A DNA stretch of 64,000 nucleotides, taken from NCBI GenBank assembly GCA_022009775.1, contig CP091723.1, positions 1,054,001 through 1,118,000 of the forward strand, in the 5' to 3' direction. A model generated the notes under the pieces. The model saw only the letters and a program-made list of their open reading frames with translations. It was not told where the DNA came from and made no database searches. Shown in pieces: positions 17,716 through 26,797 of the stretch (within the stretch, counting starts at the first letter, position 1; each line of letters begins with the position of its first letter). The position numbers and the translations under genes were made by a program. This stretch comes from Christensenella sp. GTDB lineage: Bacteria; Bacillota; Clostridia; Christensenellales; CAG-917.

Positions 17716-18378
17716 ATGGGACAAAAGGTTGATCCAAACGGTCTTCGTACCGGCGTTATCAAGGCTTGGAACTCCAAGTGGTATGCCGACAAGGCTCACT
17801 TTGCAGACAATATCGTAGAAGATAACAAAGTCCGCAAGTTCATCAAGAAGAAATACTATGATACGGCTATTTCAAAAATAACCATCGAAAGAGCGGCAGA
17901 CAAACTCGTAGTCGGCATCTACACGGCTCGCCCGGCAGTGCTTATCGGCAAACAGGGCGCAGGCGTTGAAGAAATCAAGAAAGAAGTTGAAAAACTCGTC
18001 TCCGGCGACAAGAAAGTCAGCATCAACATCATGGAAGTCAAACATCCGGATGCAGACGCTCAACTCGTTGCTGAAAACATCGCAAAGCAACTCGAAGGAC
18101 GTGCATCTTTCCGTCGCGCGATGAAACAAGCAATGTCCAAGGCAATGAAAGCGGGCGCAAAGGGTGTCAAGACCATGGTCAGCGGCAGACTCGACGGCGC
18201 AGAAATCGCAAGATGCGAACAATATCGTGAAGGTTCGATTCCGCTTCAAACCATCCGTGCAGACATCGATTACGGCGTAGCGACCGCAAACACCACTTTC
18301 GGTGCGATCGGCGTGAAATGCTGGATCTACAAGGGTGAAATCCTTGGCAAAAATCCACTTGAAGGAGGAAATCAATAA
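17716..18378 (+). CDS. rpsC: 30S ribosomal protein S3
   Basis: 220 aa. It starts GQKVDPNGLRTGVIKAWNS; the KH domain (GKQGAGVEEIKKEVE) and the C-terminal domain with RGRLDGAEIAR-type signature (here SGRLDGAEIARCE) are intact. S3 lines the mRNA entry channel. Stop and rplP start overlap as TAATG. Confidence 0.97.
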   Translation: MGQKVDPNGLRTGVIKAWNSKWYADKAHFADNIVEDNKVRKFIKKKYYDTAISKITIERAADKLVVGIYTARPAVLIGKQGAGVEEIKKEVEKLVSGDKKVSINIMEVKHPDADAQLVAENIAKQLEGRASFRRAMKQAMSKAMKAGAKGVKTMVSGRLDGAEIARCEQYREGSIPLQTIRADIDYGVATANTTFGAIGVKCWIYKGEILGKNPLEGGNQ

Positions 18379-18814
18379 TGTTAATGCCTAAACGCGTCAA
18401 AAGACGTCGCCAAATGCGTGGCAGAATGAAAGGCAAAGCAAACAAGGGCAATATCGTCGCATACGGCGAATACGGTCTTGTTTCGACCGAGCCGGGCTGG
18501 ATTACCTCCAACCAAATCGAAGCAGCCCGTGTCGCTATGACGAGATACATCCGTCGTGGCGGTCAAGTTTGGGTTGATATATTCCCTCACAAACCGGTAA
18601 CGAAGAAACCTGCCGAAACTCGTATGGGTTCAGGTAAAGGTTCTCCCGAATACTGGGTAGCAGTAGTCAAGCCGGGCCGCGTGATGTTCGAAATCGCGGG
18701 TATCGACGAAGCAGTAGCAAAGAGGCACTTCGTCTTGCAGCAAACAAACTTCCCGTCAAGTGCAAGTTTGTCAAGGCTGAAGACGTCAACGGTGTCGAAG
18801 GCGGTGAACAATGA
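18378..18814 (+). CDS. rplP: 50S ribosomal protein L16, frame broken near the C-terminus
   Basis: The N-terminal ~118 residues are a normal L16 (PKRVKRRRQMRGRMKGKA, IRRGGQVWVDIFPHKPVTKK). The frame then shifts at 18719-18721. Restoring one base (most simply AAAA for AAA, giving VAKEALRLAANKLPVK) yields a 145-aa protein ending at TGA 18812-18814, which overlaps the rpmC ATG as ATGA. L16 contacts the A-site tRNA. Confidence 0.9.
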
Positions 18815-19026
18815 AATCGAAACAAGTTTTGGAAATGACAGATAAAGAGTTGCAAACAAAACTCAACGAATTGAAGTCGGAATTGTTTTTCCTCCGCTTC
18901 AAAAACGCCACCAATCAATTGACCAACCCCATGGTTTTGGTCGAAACGAGACGTGACATTGCCCGTATCAAGACTGTCATCCGTCAAAGAGAAATTGCTC
19001 GCGCGAAAGACGAAGCAAAGGGCTAA
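18811..19026 (+). CDS. rpmC: 50S ribosomal protein L29
   Basis: 71 aa, two-helix hairpin protein with KLNELKSELFFLRFKNATNQ and a terminal basic helix. It sits next to L23 at the tunnel exit. It is translationally coupled to rplP through ATGA. Confidence 0.96.
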   Translation: MKSKQVLEMTDKELQTKLNELKSELFFLRFKNATNQLTNPMVLVETRRDIARIKTVIRQREIARAKDEAKG

Positions 19027-19038
19027 TCGGAGGAACGT

Positions 19039-19296
19039 ATGGAAGAAAGAAATCTCAGAAAAGAAAGAGTCGGTATCGTCGTGAGCGACAAGATGGACAA
19101 GACCATCGTCGTCGCAGTCAGCGAACGCGTTAAACATCCGCTCTACAAGAAGATAGTCAACCGCACCAAGAAGTTCAAAGCGCATGACGAAAACAACGCA
19201 TGCGGCATCGGCGACAAGGTGCTTATCCAAGAAACTCGTCCCCTTTCCAAGGACAAGTGCTGGAGACTCGTCGAAATAGTCGAGAAAGCGAAATAA
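19039..19296 (+). CDS. rpsQ: 30S ribosomal protein S17
   Basis: 85 aa OB-fold protein with RKERVGIVVSDKMDKTIVV and the NACGIGDKVLIQETRPLSK segment. It binds 16S rRNA helix 11 early in assembly. GGAGG site, intact. Confidence 0.97.
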   Translation: MEERNLRKERVGIVVSDKMDKTIVVAVSERVKHPLYKKIVNRTKKFKAHDENNACGIGDKVLIQETRPLSKDKCWRLVEIVEKAK

Positions 19297-19309
19297 TAGG
19301 AGGAGCGCT

Positions 19310-19678
19310 ATGATTCAACCATTGAGTTGGCTTAAAGTCGCTGACAACAGCGGAGCCAAAGAAATTATGTGCATCAGAGTCTTGGGCGGTTCTTTCAGAA
19401 GAAGCGGAAACATCGGTGACGTCATCGTTGCATCCGTCAAATCGGCTATCCCGGGCGGCAAAGTCAAGAAGGGCGACGTCGTGAAAGCGGTTATCGTTCG
19501 CACGACTTTCGGTCTCCAACGTGAAGACGGCAGCTACATCAAATTCGACGACAACGCTGCAGTCATCATCGACAACCAAAAACAACCACAAGGCACTCGT
19601 ATTTTTGGGCCTATCGCAAGAGAATTGCGTGACAAGGATTACACCAAAATCATCTCTCTTGCCCCGGAAGTGCTGTAA
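19310..19678 (+). CDS. rplN: 50S ribosomal protein L14
   Basis: 122 aa, beginning IQPLSWLKVADNSGAKEI and containing GDVIVASVKSAIPGGKVKKG. It lies at the inter-subunit face. Intact, exact family length. Confidence 0.97.
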   Translation: MIQPLSWLKVADNSGAKEIMCIRVLGGSFRRSGNIGDVIVASVKSAIPGGKVKKGDVVKAVIVRTTFGLQREDGSYIKFDDNAAVIIDNQKQPQGTRIFGPIARELRDKDYTKIISLAPEVL

Positions 19679-19693
19679 GAAGGAGAAAAAGTT

Positions 19694-20098
19694 ATGGCAA
19701 AATTGAGTGTTAAGAAAGGTGACAACGTTATGGTCATCAGCGGCAAAGATTCCGGCAAGGTCGGCAAGGTTTTGAAAGTCTTGCCCGAAAGCGGAAGAAT
19801 CTACGTTGAAGGCGTCAATATCGTATCAAAGAGCAAAAAGCCGAGAAACGCACAAGACAACGGCGGCATCATCAAGCAAGAAGGCACAATCGACGCATCC
19901 AACGTGATGCACGTTTGCGCAGGTTGCGGAGCAGTCGTCAGAGTTAAGCACGAAGTGAAAGACGTCAACGGAAAACAAAAATCCGTTCGCGTTTGCCCCA
20001 AGTGCGGCGCATCTCTCGACGAGAAGAAACCGTCTGCAAAGAAAGTAGCGAAAAAGGCTGCAAAAAAGAAAGCAGAAAAGTCCGAAGATAAGGACTAA
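19694..20098 (+). CDS. rplX: 50S ribosomal protein L24, zinc-ribbon form with basic tail
   Basis: 134 aa, about 30 longer than usual. A KOW motif (VKKGDNVMVISGKDSGKVG) at the start identifies L24, an assembly initiator. At residues about 75-110 two CxxC pairs (CAGC, CPKC) flank a beta hairpin and would bind zinc; the Cys-rich C-terminal domain occurs in some L24 proteins and not in others. The end is a Lys/Ala-rich tail (KKVAKKAAKKKAEK) of low complexity. Confidence 0.95.
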   Translation: MAKLSVKKGDNVMVISGKDSGKVGKVLKVLPESGRIYVEGVNIVSKSKKPRNAQDNGGIIKQEGTIDASNVMHVCAGCGAVVRVKHEVKDVNGKQKSVRVCPKCGASLDEKKPSAKKVAKKAAKKKAEKSEDKD

Positions 20099-20116
20099 TA
20101 CATCGGAGGTAATATC

Positions 20117-20723
20117 GTGGCAGAAAAGAAAAAATCAGGTTGCTAAAGCAGCTGCAACCGATCAAAATGCTGGTAATGCTGAAAGATATCGCATGAGAAA
20201 ACAGTACACGGAAGAAGTTGTACCGGCTCTCATCAAACGCTTTGGCTACAAGAACATCAACGAAGTTCCGCGTCTTGAAAAGGTCGTTCTCAACATGGGT
20301 TTGGGCGATTGCAAAGACAATAGCAAATCCTTGCAACTCGCAGTCGACGAACTCAAAATGATCGCAGGTCAAAAGCCCGTCATCACGACCGCAAAGAAAT
20401 CAGTTGCGAACTTCAAGGTGAGAGAAGGAATGAACGTCGGTGCAAAAGTTACCCTTCGCGGCAACAGAATGTACGACTTCCTTGACAAGTTCATCTCCAT
20501 CGCACTTCCCAGAGTCCGCGACTTCCGCGGTATCTCTTCCAAGTCTTTCGACGGCAGAGGCAACTATGCTGTCGGCGTGAAGGAACAACTTATCTTCCCG
20601 GAAATCGAATTCGACAAAGTCGAAAAAGTCCGTGGATTCGATATTTGCATCGTCACGACCGCAAAGACCGATGAAGAAGCACGTGAATTGCTCAAACTTT
20701 TGGGCATGCCGTTTGCAAAATAA
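20117..20723 (+). CDS. rplE: 50S ribosomal protein L5, start region frame-shifted
   Basis: The body (EEVVPALIKRFGYKN onward, IRDFRG-type VRDFRGISSKSFDG) is a normal L5 that binds 5S rRNA. The true start is probably GTG 20117, 7 nt after GGAGGT. From there the frame holds only if one A is removed from the run at 20129-20134; the protein then reads AEKKNQVAKAAATDQNAGN before RMRKQY, 201 aa in all. Without repair, the next start is ATG 20193, which has no ribosome site. The ~25-residue N-terminal extension is unusual. Confidence 0.88.
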
Positions 20724-20733
20724 GGAGTGAACT

Positions 20734-20919
20734 ATGGCCAAAACATCAATGAAAATAAAGCAACAAAGACCACAAAAGTTCTCGACGCGTGAATATACAC
20801 GTTGCCGTATTTGCGGACGCCCGCACGCCGTTCTTAAAAAGTACGGCATTTGCAGAGTTTGCTTCAGAAATCTCGCTTACAAAGGCGAGCTTCCCGGAGT
20901 GAAGAAGGCAAGTTGGTAA
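20734..20919 (+). CDS. rpsZ: 30S ribosomal protein S14, zinc-binding type Z
   Basis: 61 aa with CRICGRPH and CRVCF, the two CxxC zinc knuckles of the short S14 form found in Firmicutes. No zinc-free S14 is visible in the window. Intact; AAGGAG site. Confidence 0.96.
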   Translation: MAKTSMKIKQQRPQKFSTREYTRCRICGRPHAVLKKYGICRVCFRNLAYKGELPGVKKASW

Positions 20920-20934
20920 GAGGAGGCACGAAAA

Positions 20935-21330
20935 ATGACTGATCCAATTGCAGATATGCTTACAAGAATTAGAAATGCCTTGACCGCAAAGCACGAAACG
21001 GTTGAAGTTCCGGCGAGCAAAATCAAGGTCGCAATAGCAGAAATACTCGTCAAAGAAGGTTACGTGAAAGGTTTTGAAATCGTCGAAGGCGCAGTTCAAG
21101 ACAACATCGTCATCACTTTGAAATACGCACCCGTCAAAGGACAACACGTCGTTACGGGGCTCAAGAGAGTATCAACACCCGGTCTTCGCGTCTACGCAGG
21201 CGTGGATAACCTTCCGAAGGTTTTGAACGGTATGGGTATTGCCATCCTTTCAACGTCGAAGGGTATTCTCACCGACAAGGAAGCGAAAGCACAACACGTC
21301 GGCGGCGAAGTGTTGGCGTACATTTGGTAA
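20935..21330 (+). CDS. rpsH: 30S ribosomal protein S8
   Basis: 131 aa; starts TDPIADMLTRIRNA and ends with STSKGILTDKEAKAQHVGGEVLAYIW, both invariant S8 features. S8 binds helix 21 of 16S rRNA and in other bacteria represses spc translation through an rRNA mimic near rplE; I see no clear mimic here. Confidence 0.97.
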   Translation: MTDPIADMLTRIRNALTAKHETVEVPASKIKVAIAEILVKEGYVKGFEIVEGAVQDNIVITLKYAPVKGQHVVTGLKRVSTPGLRVYAGVDNLPKVLNGMGIAILSTSKGILTDKEAKAQHVGGEVLAYIW

Positions 21331-21341
21331 GGAGGCGCACT

Positions 21342-21884
21342 ATGTCAAGAATCGGTAGAGCACCTGTCCAAATTCCGCAAGGTGTACAAGTTACAATCAA
21401 CGATCATCTCGTAACGGTGACCGGCCCGCTCGGCACGCTCACCCAAAAGATCGACAAATCCATCGACGTCAAAGTTGAAGACGGACACGTTCTTTGCACT
21501 CGTCATTCCGACGACAAAGACCATCGCGCTTTGCACGGACTTTATCGCGCGCTCATCCACAACATGGTGGTCGGCGTAACCAAAGGTTTTGAAAAGAGCC
21601 TTATCGTCAACGGCGTAGGTTACAAAGTCACTTTGAACGGTAACAACAAGATGACCATGAACATCGGTTTTTCTCATCCTGTTGATTTTACTGCTCCGGA
21701 AGGCGTCACCTTTGCACAACCGCAACCGCTTGAAATCGTCGTCAAGGGCATCGATCGTCAACTCGTTGGTCAGACTGCTGCAACCATCAAGGCTATCAAA
21801 CCGGTTGAACCGTATCACGGATACGGCATTCACTACAAGGATGAGACCGTCATCCACAAAGTCGGCAAGAGAGCCACGAAGTAA
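21342..21884 (+). CDS. rplF: 50S ribosomal protein L6
   Basis: 180 aa, beginning SRIGRAPVQIPQGV; the C-terminal PEPYHGYGIHYKDE-like segment (here VEPYHGYGIHYKDE) is present. Start chosen at ATG 21342 after GGAGG; an in-frame start 18 bp earlier overlaps rpsH and lacks a site. Confidence 0.97.
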   Translation: MSRIGRAPVQIPQGVQVTINDHLVTVTGPLGTLTQKIDKSIDVKVEDGHVLCTRHSDDKDHRALHGLYRALIHNMVVGVTKGFEKSLIVNGVGYKVTLNGNNKMTMNIGFSHPVDFTAPEGVTFAQPQPLEIVVKGIDRQLVGQTAATIKAIKPVEPYHGYGIHYKDETVIHKVGKRATK

Positions 21885-21895
21885 TGAGGTGAAGT

Positions 21896-22264
21896 ATGAT
21901 TTCCCAAAAAGATAAAAACGCAGATAGAATCATTCGTCACGCAAGAGTGAGAAAGAAAGTCGGCGGCACTGCCGAAAGACCTCGTCTTTGCGTGTACAGA
22001 AGCACAAACCATATCTATGCTCAAATCATCGACGACGTGAAGGGACACACCCTTTGCGCTGCAAGCACTCTCGAAAAAGACGTCGCAGCGAAAGTTGCAG
22101 ACCTTTCCAAGAGCGAAGCGGCAAAAGTCGTGGGTGCGGCAATTGCTGAAAAGGCTCAAAATCTCGGCATCAAAGAAGTCGTGTTCGACAGAGGCGGCTA
22201 TCTTTACACCGGCAGAGTGCAAGCACTCGCCGACGGCGCAAGAGAAGCCGGTCTTGAGTTTTAA
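21896..22264 (+). CDS. rplR: 50S ribosomal protein L18
   Basis: 122 aa, basic N-terminus (RIIRHARVRKKVGGTAERPR) then a compact domain ending DRGGYLYTGRVQALADGAREAG. It binds 5S rRNA with L5. Ribosome site GAGGTG. Confidence 0.96.
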   Translation: MISQKDKNADRIIRHARVRKKVGGTAERPRLCVYRSTNHIYAQIIDDVKGHTLCAASTLEKDVAAKVADLSKSEAAKVVGAAIAEKAQNLGIKEVVFDRGGYLYTGRVQALADGAREAGLEF

Positions 22265-22275
22265 TCGGAGGAATT

Positions 22276-22794
22276 ATGGCAGAAAATCGTGATAGAAGAA
22301 ACGATAGAAACAGAGAAGAGAACGACGGTTTGACCAAGAAACTCATCGCAGTCAACCGCGTCAGCAAGACCGTCAAAGGCGGCAGAAACATGCGTTTCTC
22401 CGCACTCGTCGTGGTCGGTGACGGCAACGGCAAAGTCGGTATCGGCACGGGCAAGGCGGCTGAAGTTCCCGAAGCAATCGAGAAAGCAACCCAACTTGCA
22501 AAACGCAATCTCGTGGCTGTTTCTTTGAAAGGCAACACAATTCCCCATGCAACAACCGGCAAGTTCGGTCGTGGACAAGTTCTTCTTCTTCCTGCTGAAG
22601 AAGGTACCGGCGTTATCGCGGGCGGCGCAGTGCGTATCGTTCTCGAAGTCGCAGGCGTCAAAGACATCAGAACCAAGTCTCTCGGCTCGAACAACCCGAT
22701 TAACAGTGCGAAAGCAACGCTCGAAGGACTTCTCAGCCTTCGCAACGCAGACGAAATCGCACAACTTCGCGGCGTAGACGTCGTGGCAGACTAA
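22276..22794 (+). CDS. rpsE: 30S ribosomal protein S5
   Basis: 172 aa. RNA-binding N-domain with VGDGNGKVGIGTGKAAEVPEAI and the C-domain GSNNPINSAKATLEGL. S5 affects decoding accuracy. Intact; GGAGG site. Confidence 0.97.
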   Translation: MAENRDRRNDRNREENDGLTKKLIAVNRVSKTVKGGRNMRFSALVVVGDGNGKVGIGTGKAAEVPEAIEKATQLAKRNLVAVSLKGNTIPHATTGKFGRGQVLLLPAEEGTGVIAGGAVRIVLEVAGVKDIRTKSLGSNNPINSAKATLEGLLSLRNADEIAQLRGVDVVAD

Positions 22795-22812
22795 TAAAGG
22801 GGGCGTACTACT

Positions 22813-23021
22813 ATGGCAAAGAAAGCAGCTGCACAAGCAGAAGTAAAATCCATCAAAGTCACTCTCGTGAAGAGCGCCAACGGCATTCTTAAGAACCAAA
22901 AGCGAATCTCGAAGCACTCGGATTGCACAAAATCGGCAATGCGAGAGTCTTCGTTGACGACGCTTGCGTTCGCGGAAAAATCGCCAAAGTTTCTCACCTT
23001 GTAAAGGTTGAAGAAGTTTAA
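22813..23021 (+). CDS. rpmD: 50S ribosomal protein L30, frame broken once
   Basis: The first ~30 residues (SIKVTLVKSANGILKNQK) match L30. The frame fails at the four-A run 22898-22901; adding one A gives NLEALGLHKIGNARVFVDDACVRGKI-type sequence split here for length and an end at TAA 23019-23021, 69 aa. There is a ~10-residue N-terminal extension (AKKAAAQAEV). One-base loss in a homopolymer, probably an error. Confidence 0.85.
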
Positions 23022-23033
23022 GGAGAAAGCCTT

Positions 23034-23480
23034 ATGAATATTCAAGACATCAAGCCCGCAGAAGGTGCAAGAACCGCAACCAAGAGAATCGGTCGTGGCG
23101 TCGGCTCCGGAATGGGCAAAACATCCACTCGCGGACATAAAGGTCAATGGGCAAGAAGCGGTGGCGGCGTGCGTCCCAACTTTGAAGGCGGACAAATGCC
23201 GATGACCAGAAGACTCCCGAAGATCGGTTTCAACAACAAGAGATTCGCACACGTCTACAATCAAGTCAATATCGACGTCTTCAACAGATTTGAGGACGGA
23301 GCAGTTGTCGGTATAGATGAACTTGTTGCAAGCGGTATTATCAAGAAGGTCGAGCCTTACGGACTTAAAGTTCTCGGCAACGGCGTACTTGAAAAGAAAC
23401 TTACAATCAAAGCCAACAAATTCACCGCGTCTGCAGTTGAAAAAATCGAAAAGGCAGGCGGCACAGTAGAGGTGCTATAA
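23034..23480 (+). CDS. rplO: 50S ribosomal protein L15
   Basis: 148 aa with the extended glycine/arginine-rich N-terminus (KRIGRGVGSGMGKTSTRGHK) and GGQMPMTRRLPKIGF. Stop and secY start overlap as TAATG, coupling the two. Confidence 0.97.
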   Translation: MNIQDIKPAEGARTATKRIGRGVGSGMGKTSTRGHKGQWARSGGGVRPNFEGGQMPMTRRLPKIGFNNKRFAHVYNQVNIDVFNRFEDGAVVGIDELVASGIIKKVEPYGLKVLGNGVLEKKLTIKANKFTASAVEKIEKAGGTVEVL

Positions 23481-24808
23481 TGTTTGAGACACTCAAAAAC
23501 GCATTCAAATCGAAAGAGATCAGGGTGAAGATTTGGCTCACCCTTGCTCTCATTCTCGTGTACAGAATAGGATGCTACATTCCTGTTCCGACGTTTGACG
23601 CGACCGCATTGACAAAGGCATTCACCGAGCGAAATTCAGACTTTCTCGGACTTTTGAACATCTTGTCGGGCGGTTCGATGGCGAACGCTACGATATTTGC
23701 GCTAGGTGTCTTGCCGTTCATCAACTCGTCAATTATCATGCAATTGCTTGCATTGGTCATTCCCGCACTCGAAAGATTGTCCAAAGAAGGCGATGAAGGC
23801 AGACAAAAACTTACGCAAATCACGAGAATAGTCGCGATTGTGCTTGCAGTCGTTCAAGCAATCGGTATCGTGGTCGGATTCAAATCTTACATCCGCCCGA
23901 TCTTCCCGTTTGAAAACGGTCAAGACAACGCAATTCTCACGATGGCTCTCACGATAGTTCTTTTGACGGCAGGCAGCGTCATGGTCATGTGGCTGAGCGA
24001 AAGAATTACCGAATACGGCATCGGCAACGGCACTTCCATAATCATCTTTATCGGTATCATTGCGTCCGCAGGTACGACGATGGCAAACGCGTTCAAGTTG
24101 GTCGGCGCCAACTGGACTTATATCTGGAACATTCTCGGATTTATCCTTATCGTCGTCGCGATCTTCGTGTTCATCGTGTTCATGGACGGCGCAGAGAGAA
24201 GAGTGCCCGTGCAATACTCCAAACAAATCAAGGGCAACAAAATGTACGGCGGTCAATCCACCTACATCCCCATTCGCGTCGGCGGAAGCGGCGTTATGCC
24301 GATAATTTTCGCAACGTCGTTGCTCATGTTCCCGCAAATGATCATCCAACTCTTTGCGGCAAACACCAAAGCGGCGGCATGGTACGAAACATACATGGGA
24401 TCGGGCACGGCGGTATACTATGTGCTCCTTGCAGTGCTCATTCTCGGATTCAGCTATTTCTACGCAATGATTCAGTTCAATCCGGACGACGTTGCAAGAA
24501 ACATTCAACAATACGGCGGATTTATTCCCGGTATCAGAGCGGGCAAACCGACCAGCGACTTCTTGAAGAAGGTCAACAACAGAGTGACGTTCTTCGGCGC
24601 TGTGTTCCTTATGCTCATCGCGCTCATCCCGACGTTCCTGTTCCGTGCACTTGCAATCGGCGACGGCACGTGGGTGAGTCCGGCACTTCCGTTTGCAAAC
24701 TCGTTCTCCGCAACAGGTTTGCTCATCGTAGTCTCGGTTGCGCTTGAAATCAACAAACAACTCGAATCTCAAATCATGATGAAGCACTACAAAGGCTTCC
24801 TTAAGTGA
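23480..24808 (+). CDS. secY: Protein translocase subunit SecY
   Basis: 442 aa, ten transmembrane helices. Conserved features seen are YRIGCYIPVP after helix 1's approach, the plug region after LLNILSGGSM, GNGTSIIIFIGI, and RRVPVQYSKQIKG of the ribosome-binding cytosolic loops. It forms the channel with SecE (encoded at 53552). It is the last gene before a hairpin and a new promoter. Confidence 0.97.
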   Translation: MFETLKNAFKSKEIRVKIWLTLALILVYRIGCYIPVPTFDATALTKAFTERNSDFLGLLNILSGGSMANATIFALGVLPFINSSIIMQLLALVIPALERLSKEGDEGRQKLTQITRIVAIVLAVVQAIGIVVGFKSYIRPIFPFENGQDNAILTMALTIVLLTAGSVMVMWLSERITEYGIGNGTSIIIFIGIIASAGTTMANAFKLVGANWTYIWNILGFILIVVAIFVFIVFMDGAERRVPVQYSKQIKGNKMYGGQSTYIPIRVGGSGVMPIIFATSLLMFPQMIIQLFAANTKAAAWYETYMGSGTAVYYVLLAVLILGFSYFYAMIQFNPDDVARNIQQYGGFIPGIRAGKPTSDFLKKVNNRVTFFGAVFLMLIALIPTFLFRALAIGDGTWVSPALPFANSFSATGLLIVVSVALEINKQLESQIMMKHYKGFLK

Positions 24809-24838
24809 GAATCGACAAACAAACTCAAATTTTTTCGG

Positions 24839-24895
24839 TGATGGCGCAAATCGTTTTTCGATTTGATTGCCATCACGGTGAAAAAGTGCTATAAT
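24839..24895 (+). promoter_or_regulatory. Hairpin overlapping the adk promoter
   Basis: GTGATGGC at 24839 pairs with GCCATCAC ending 24876, and inside it CAAATCG pairs with CGATTTG around a T5 loop. TTGCCA (24867-24872), part of the distal arm, and TATAAT (24890-24895) form a promoter with a 17-bp spacer. The -10 box ends 8 bp before the adk ATG. Confidence 0.75.
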
Positions 24896-24903
24896 AAATA
24901 AAT

Positions 24904-25524
24904 ATGAAAAATATTATATTATTAGGCGCTCCGGGCGCAGGAAAAGGTACTCAGGCGGCAATGATTGCCGAAGAATTCAACGTCCCCCATATCTCGACGG
25001 GCGATATACTCCGTCGCAATATGAAGGAAGGCACTCCGCTCGGACTCAAAGCGAAGGCTTACGTAGAATCCGGCGGACTCGTTCCCGACGAAGTGGTCAT
25101 CGGTCTTGTGAAAGACAGACTCGAACAAGACGACTGCAAGAACGGTTATATTCTCGACGGTTTCCCCAGAACCATTGCTCAAGCCGAAGCACTTGACAAA
25201 GTCGCGAAAATCGATATGGCAATCAACATTGACGTTCCGTTTGAAGTCATCATCGAGAGACTCGGCGGCAGAAGAGTTTGCGTTTGCGGAGAAACTTACC
25301 ACGTATCGATGCTTGGCGGAAAGAACAACTGCTCCCGTTGCGGAAAGGAACTTTTCATCCGTGACGACGACAAACCCGAAACCGTGAAAAACAGATTGAA
25401 GGTTTATCAGGAACAGACCGAACCGCTCATCGAATACTATCGCAATCAAGGCAAGATCGTCGATATCGCCGCAAAAGGCACGAAGGAAGACATCTTTGCC
25501 GACATCAAGAAGGTGCTTGAATGA
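24904..25524 (+). CDS. adk: Adenylate kinase, zinc-lid form
   Basis: 206 aa. P-loop GAPGAGKGTQ, AMP-site DGFPRT and the lid with CVCGETYH...CSRCG, where three or four Cys can hold a structural zinc as in many Gram-positive enzymes. It balances ATP, ADP and AMP. There is no ribosome site upstream (only AAATAAATA), and the -10 box is so close that the predicted transcript starts within a few bases of the ATG. Translation from upstream secY mRNA is the alternative. Stop overlaps map as ATGA. Confidence 0.95.
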   Translation: MKNIILLGAPGAGKGTQAAMIAEEFNVPHISTGDILRRNMKEGTPLGLKAKAYVESGGLVPDEVVIGLVKDRLEQDDCKNGYILDGFPRTIAQAEALDKVAKIDMAINIDVPFEVIIERLGGRRVCVCGETYHVSMLGGKNNCSRCGKELFIRDDDKPETVKNRLKVYQEQTEPLIEYYRNQGKIVDIAAKGTKEDIFADIKKVLE

Positions 25525-26258
25525 TACACATTAAAAGCCCTGCCGAGATCGAGTGCATGCGTCAATCGGGTGCGATCCTGAGAGATTGCTTGCTTTATCT
25601 CGAAGAAAAGGCGAAACCGGGCGTATCGACAAAGAAACTCGACGAATTTGCTTACGATTACATCAAAAAGCACAATTCAACTCCTTCCTTTCTCGGATAC
25701 GGCGGATTCCCCGGAACGATATGCGCGTCAATCGACGAAGTCATCGTACACGGCTTTCCGTCAGAGAGAAGACTTAAAGAAGGCGAGATAATCGGAGTCG
25801 ATTGCGGATTGGTGTTCAAAGGCTGGCAAGCCGACGCCGCAAGAACTTTTCTCATCGGAGAAGTCAGCGAAGAAAAACAAAGGCTCGTTCAAACGACGAG
25901 AGAGAGTTTCTTCGAAGGCGTGAAACAATTCAAGGACGGCGGACATCTCGGAGACATCTCTCATGCGATTCAAGTGTATTGCGAAGATCGCGGATACGGG
26001 ATCGTAAGGTCGATGACGGGACACGGAATCGGCAAAGAGATGCACGAAGACCCTGCGGTGCCGAACTACGGCAGAGCGGGACACGGACCGAAACTTCAAG
26101 TCGGAATGGTGCTTGCAATCGAACCTATGGTCAATATGGGAACGTGGCAGACGCTTGAAGACGGTTGGAAGTGCGAGACGCTGGACGGACAACCTTCCGC
26201 GCATTACGAAAACACTGTTGCTCTGACAGAAAACGGAGCGGAAATACTCACGCTTTGA
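25521..26258 (+). CDS. map: Methionine aminopeptidase type I
   Basis: 245 aa M24A metallopeptidase. Metal ligands can be placed in IGVDCGL (Asp), the following D of QADAARTF, TGHGIG (His), AIEPM (Glu) and ENTVALTENG (Glu). It trims the initiator Met from new proteins. Coupled to adk by ATGA. Confidence 0.96.
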   Translation: MIHIKSPAEIECMRQSGAILRDCLLYLEEKAKPGVSTKKLDEFAYDYIKKHNSTPSFLGYGGFPGTICASIDEVIVHGFPSERRLKEGEIIGVDCGLVFKGWQADAARTFLIGEVSEEKQRLVQTTRESFFEGVKQFKDGGHLGDISHAIQVYCEDRGYGIVRSMTGHGIGKEMHEDPAVPNYGRAGHGPKLQVGMVLAIEPMVNMGTWQTLEDGWKCETLDGQPSAHYENTVALTENGAEILTL

Positions 26259-26260
26259 TT

Positions 26261-26527
26261 ATGGAACTGGGACTAATCGTTTATTCGAAGGCAGGTCGCG
26301 ACCAAGGCGCATATTATGCGGTCGTTGAAATCGTGGACGAAAACACGGTGAAAATCGCAGACGGAGATTTGCGTCACATAAAGAACGCGAAACTCAAAAA
26401 CGTAAAACATTTGCAATCTACGGGCGACGTGCTCGAAAAGATTGCTGAAAAACTTAAAAACGGTATGCAGGTGTTTGACGCAGAACTGTTCAGCGCGCTC
26501 CGTTTTTACAATGACAATAAGAACTAA
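26261..26527 (+). CDS. KOW-domain RNA-binding protein (L14e-like)
   Basis: 88 aa, starting MELGLIVYSKAGRDQGAYYAVVEIVDE, a KOW-type beta barrel similar to archaeal/eukaryotic L14e. A gene of this kind sits between map and infA in many Clostridia and is thought to be ribosome-associated, but its role is not settled. ATG 26261 is 2 bp past the map stop; an earlier in-frame start would overlap map by ~95 bp. Confidence 0.8.
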   Translation: MELGLIVYSKAGRDQGAYYAVVEIVDENTVKIADGDLRHIKNAKLKNVKHLQSTGDVLEKIAEKLKNGMQVFDAELFSALRFYNDNKN

Positions 26528-26539
26528 AAAGGGGATTCT

Positions 26540-26758
26540 ATGTCAAAAGAAGACGTTATCGAAACCGAAGGCAAAGTCATCGAAGTCTTGCCAAAAACTC
26601 AATTCAGAGTTATGCTCAGCAACGGCCATGAAATATTGGCGTATCTCGGCGGAAAGTTGCGTATAAACAACATACGAATTCTCGAAGGCGACAAAGTGAA
26701 AATCGAAATGTCGCCATACGACCTGACGAAGGGCAGAATCATCTACCGCAACAAATAA
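26540..26758 (+). CDS. infA: Translation initiation factor IF-1
   Basis: 72 aa OB-fold protein with IETEGKVIEVLPKTQFRVML and GDKVKIEMSPYDLTKGRIIYR. It occupies the A site during initiation. Intact. Confidence 0.97.
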   Translation: MSKEDVIETEGKVIEVLPKTQFRVMLSNGHEILAYLGGKLRINNIRILEGDKVKIEMSPYDLTKGRIIYRNK

Positions 26759-26797
26759 AGGTCACAAGCAAAACAACGCAAAATAAGGAGTTTAACT

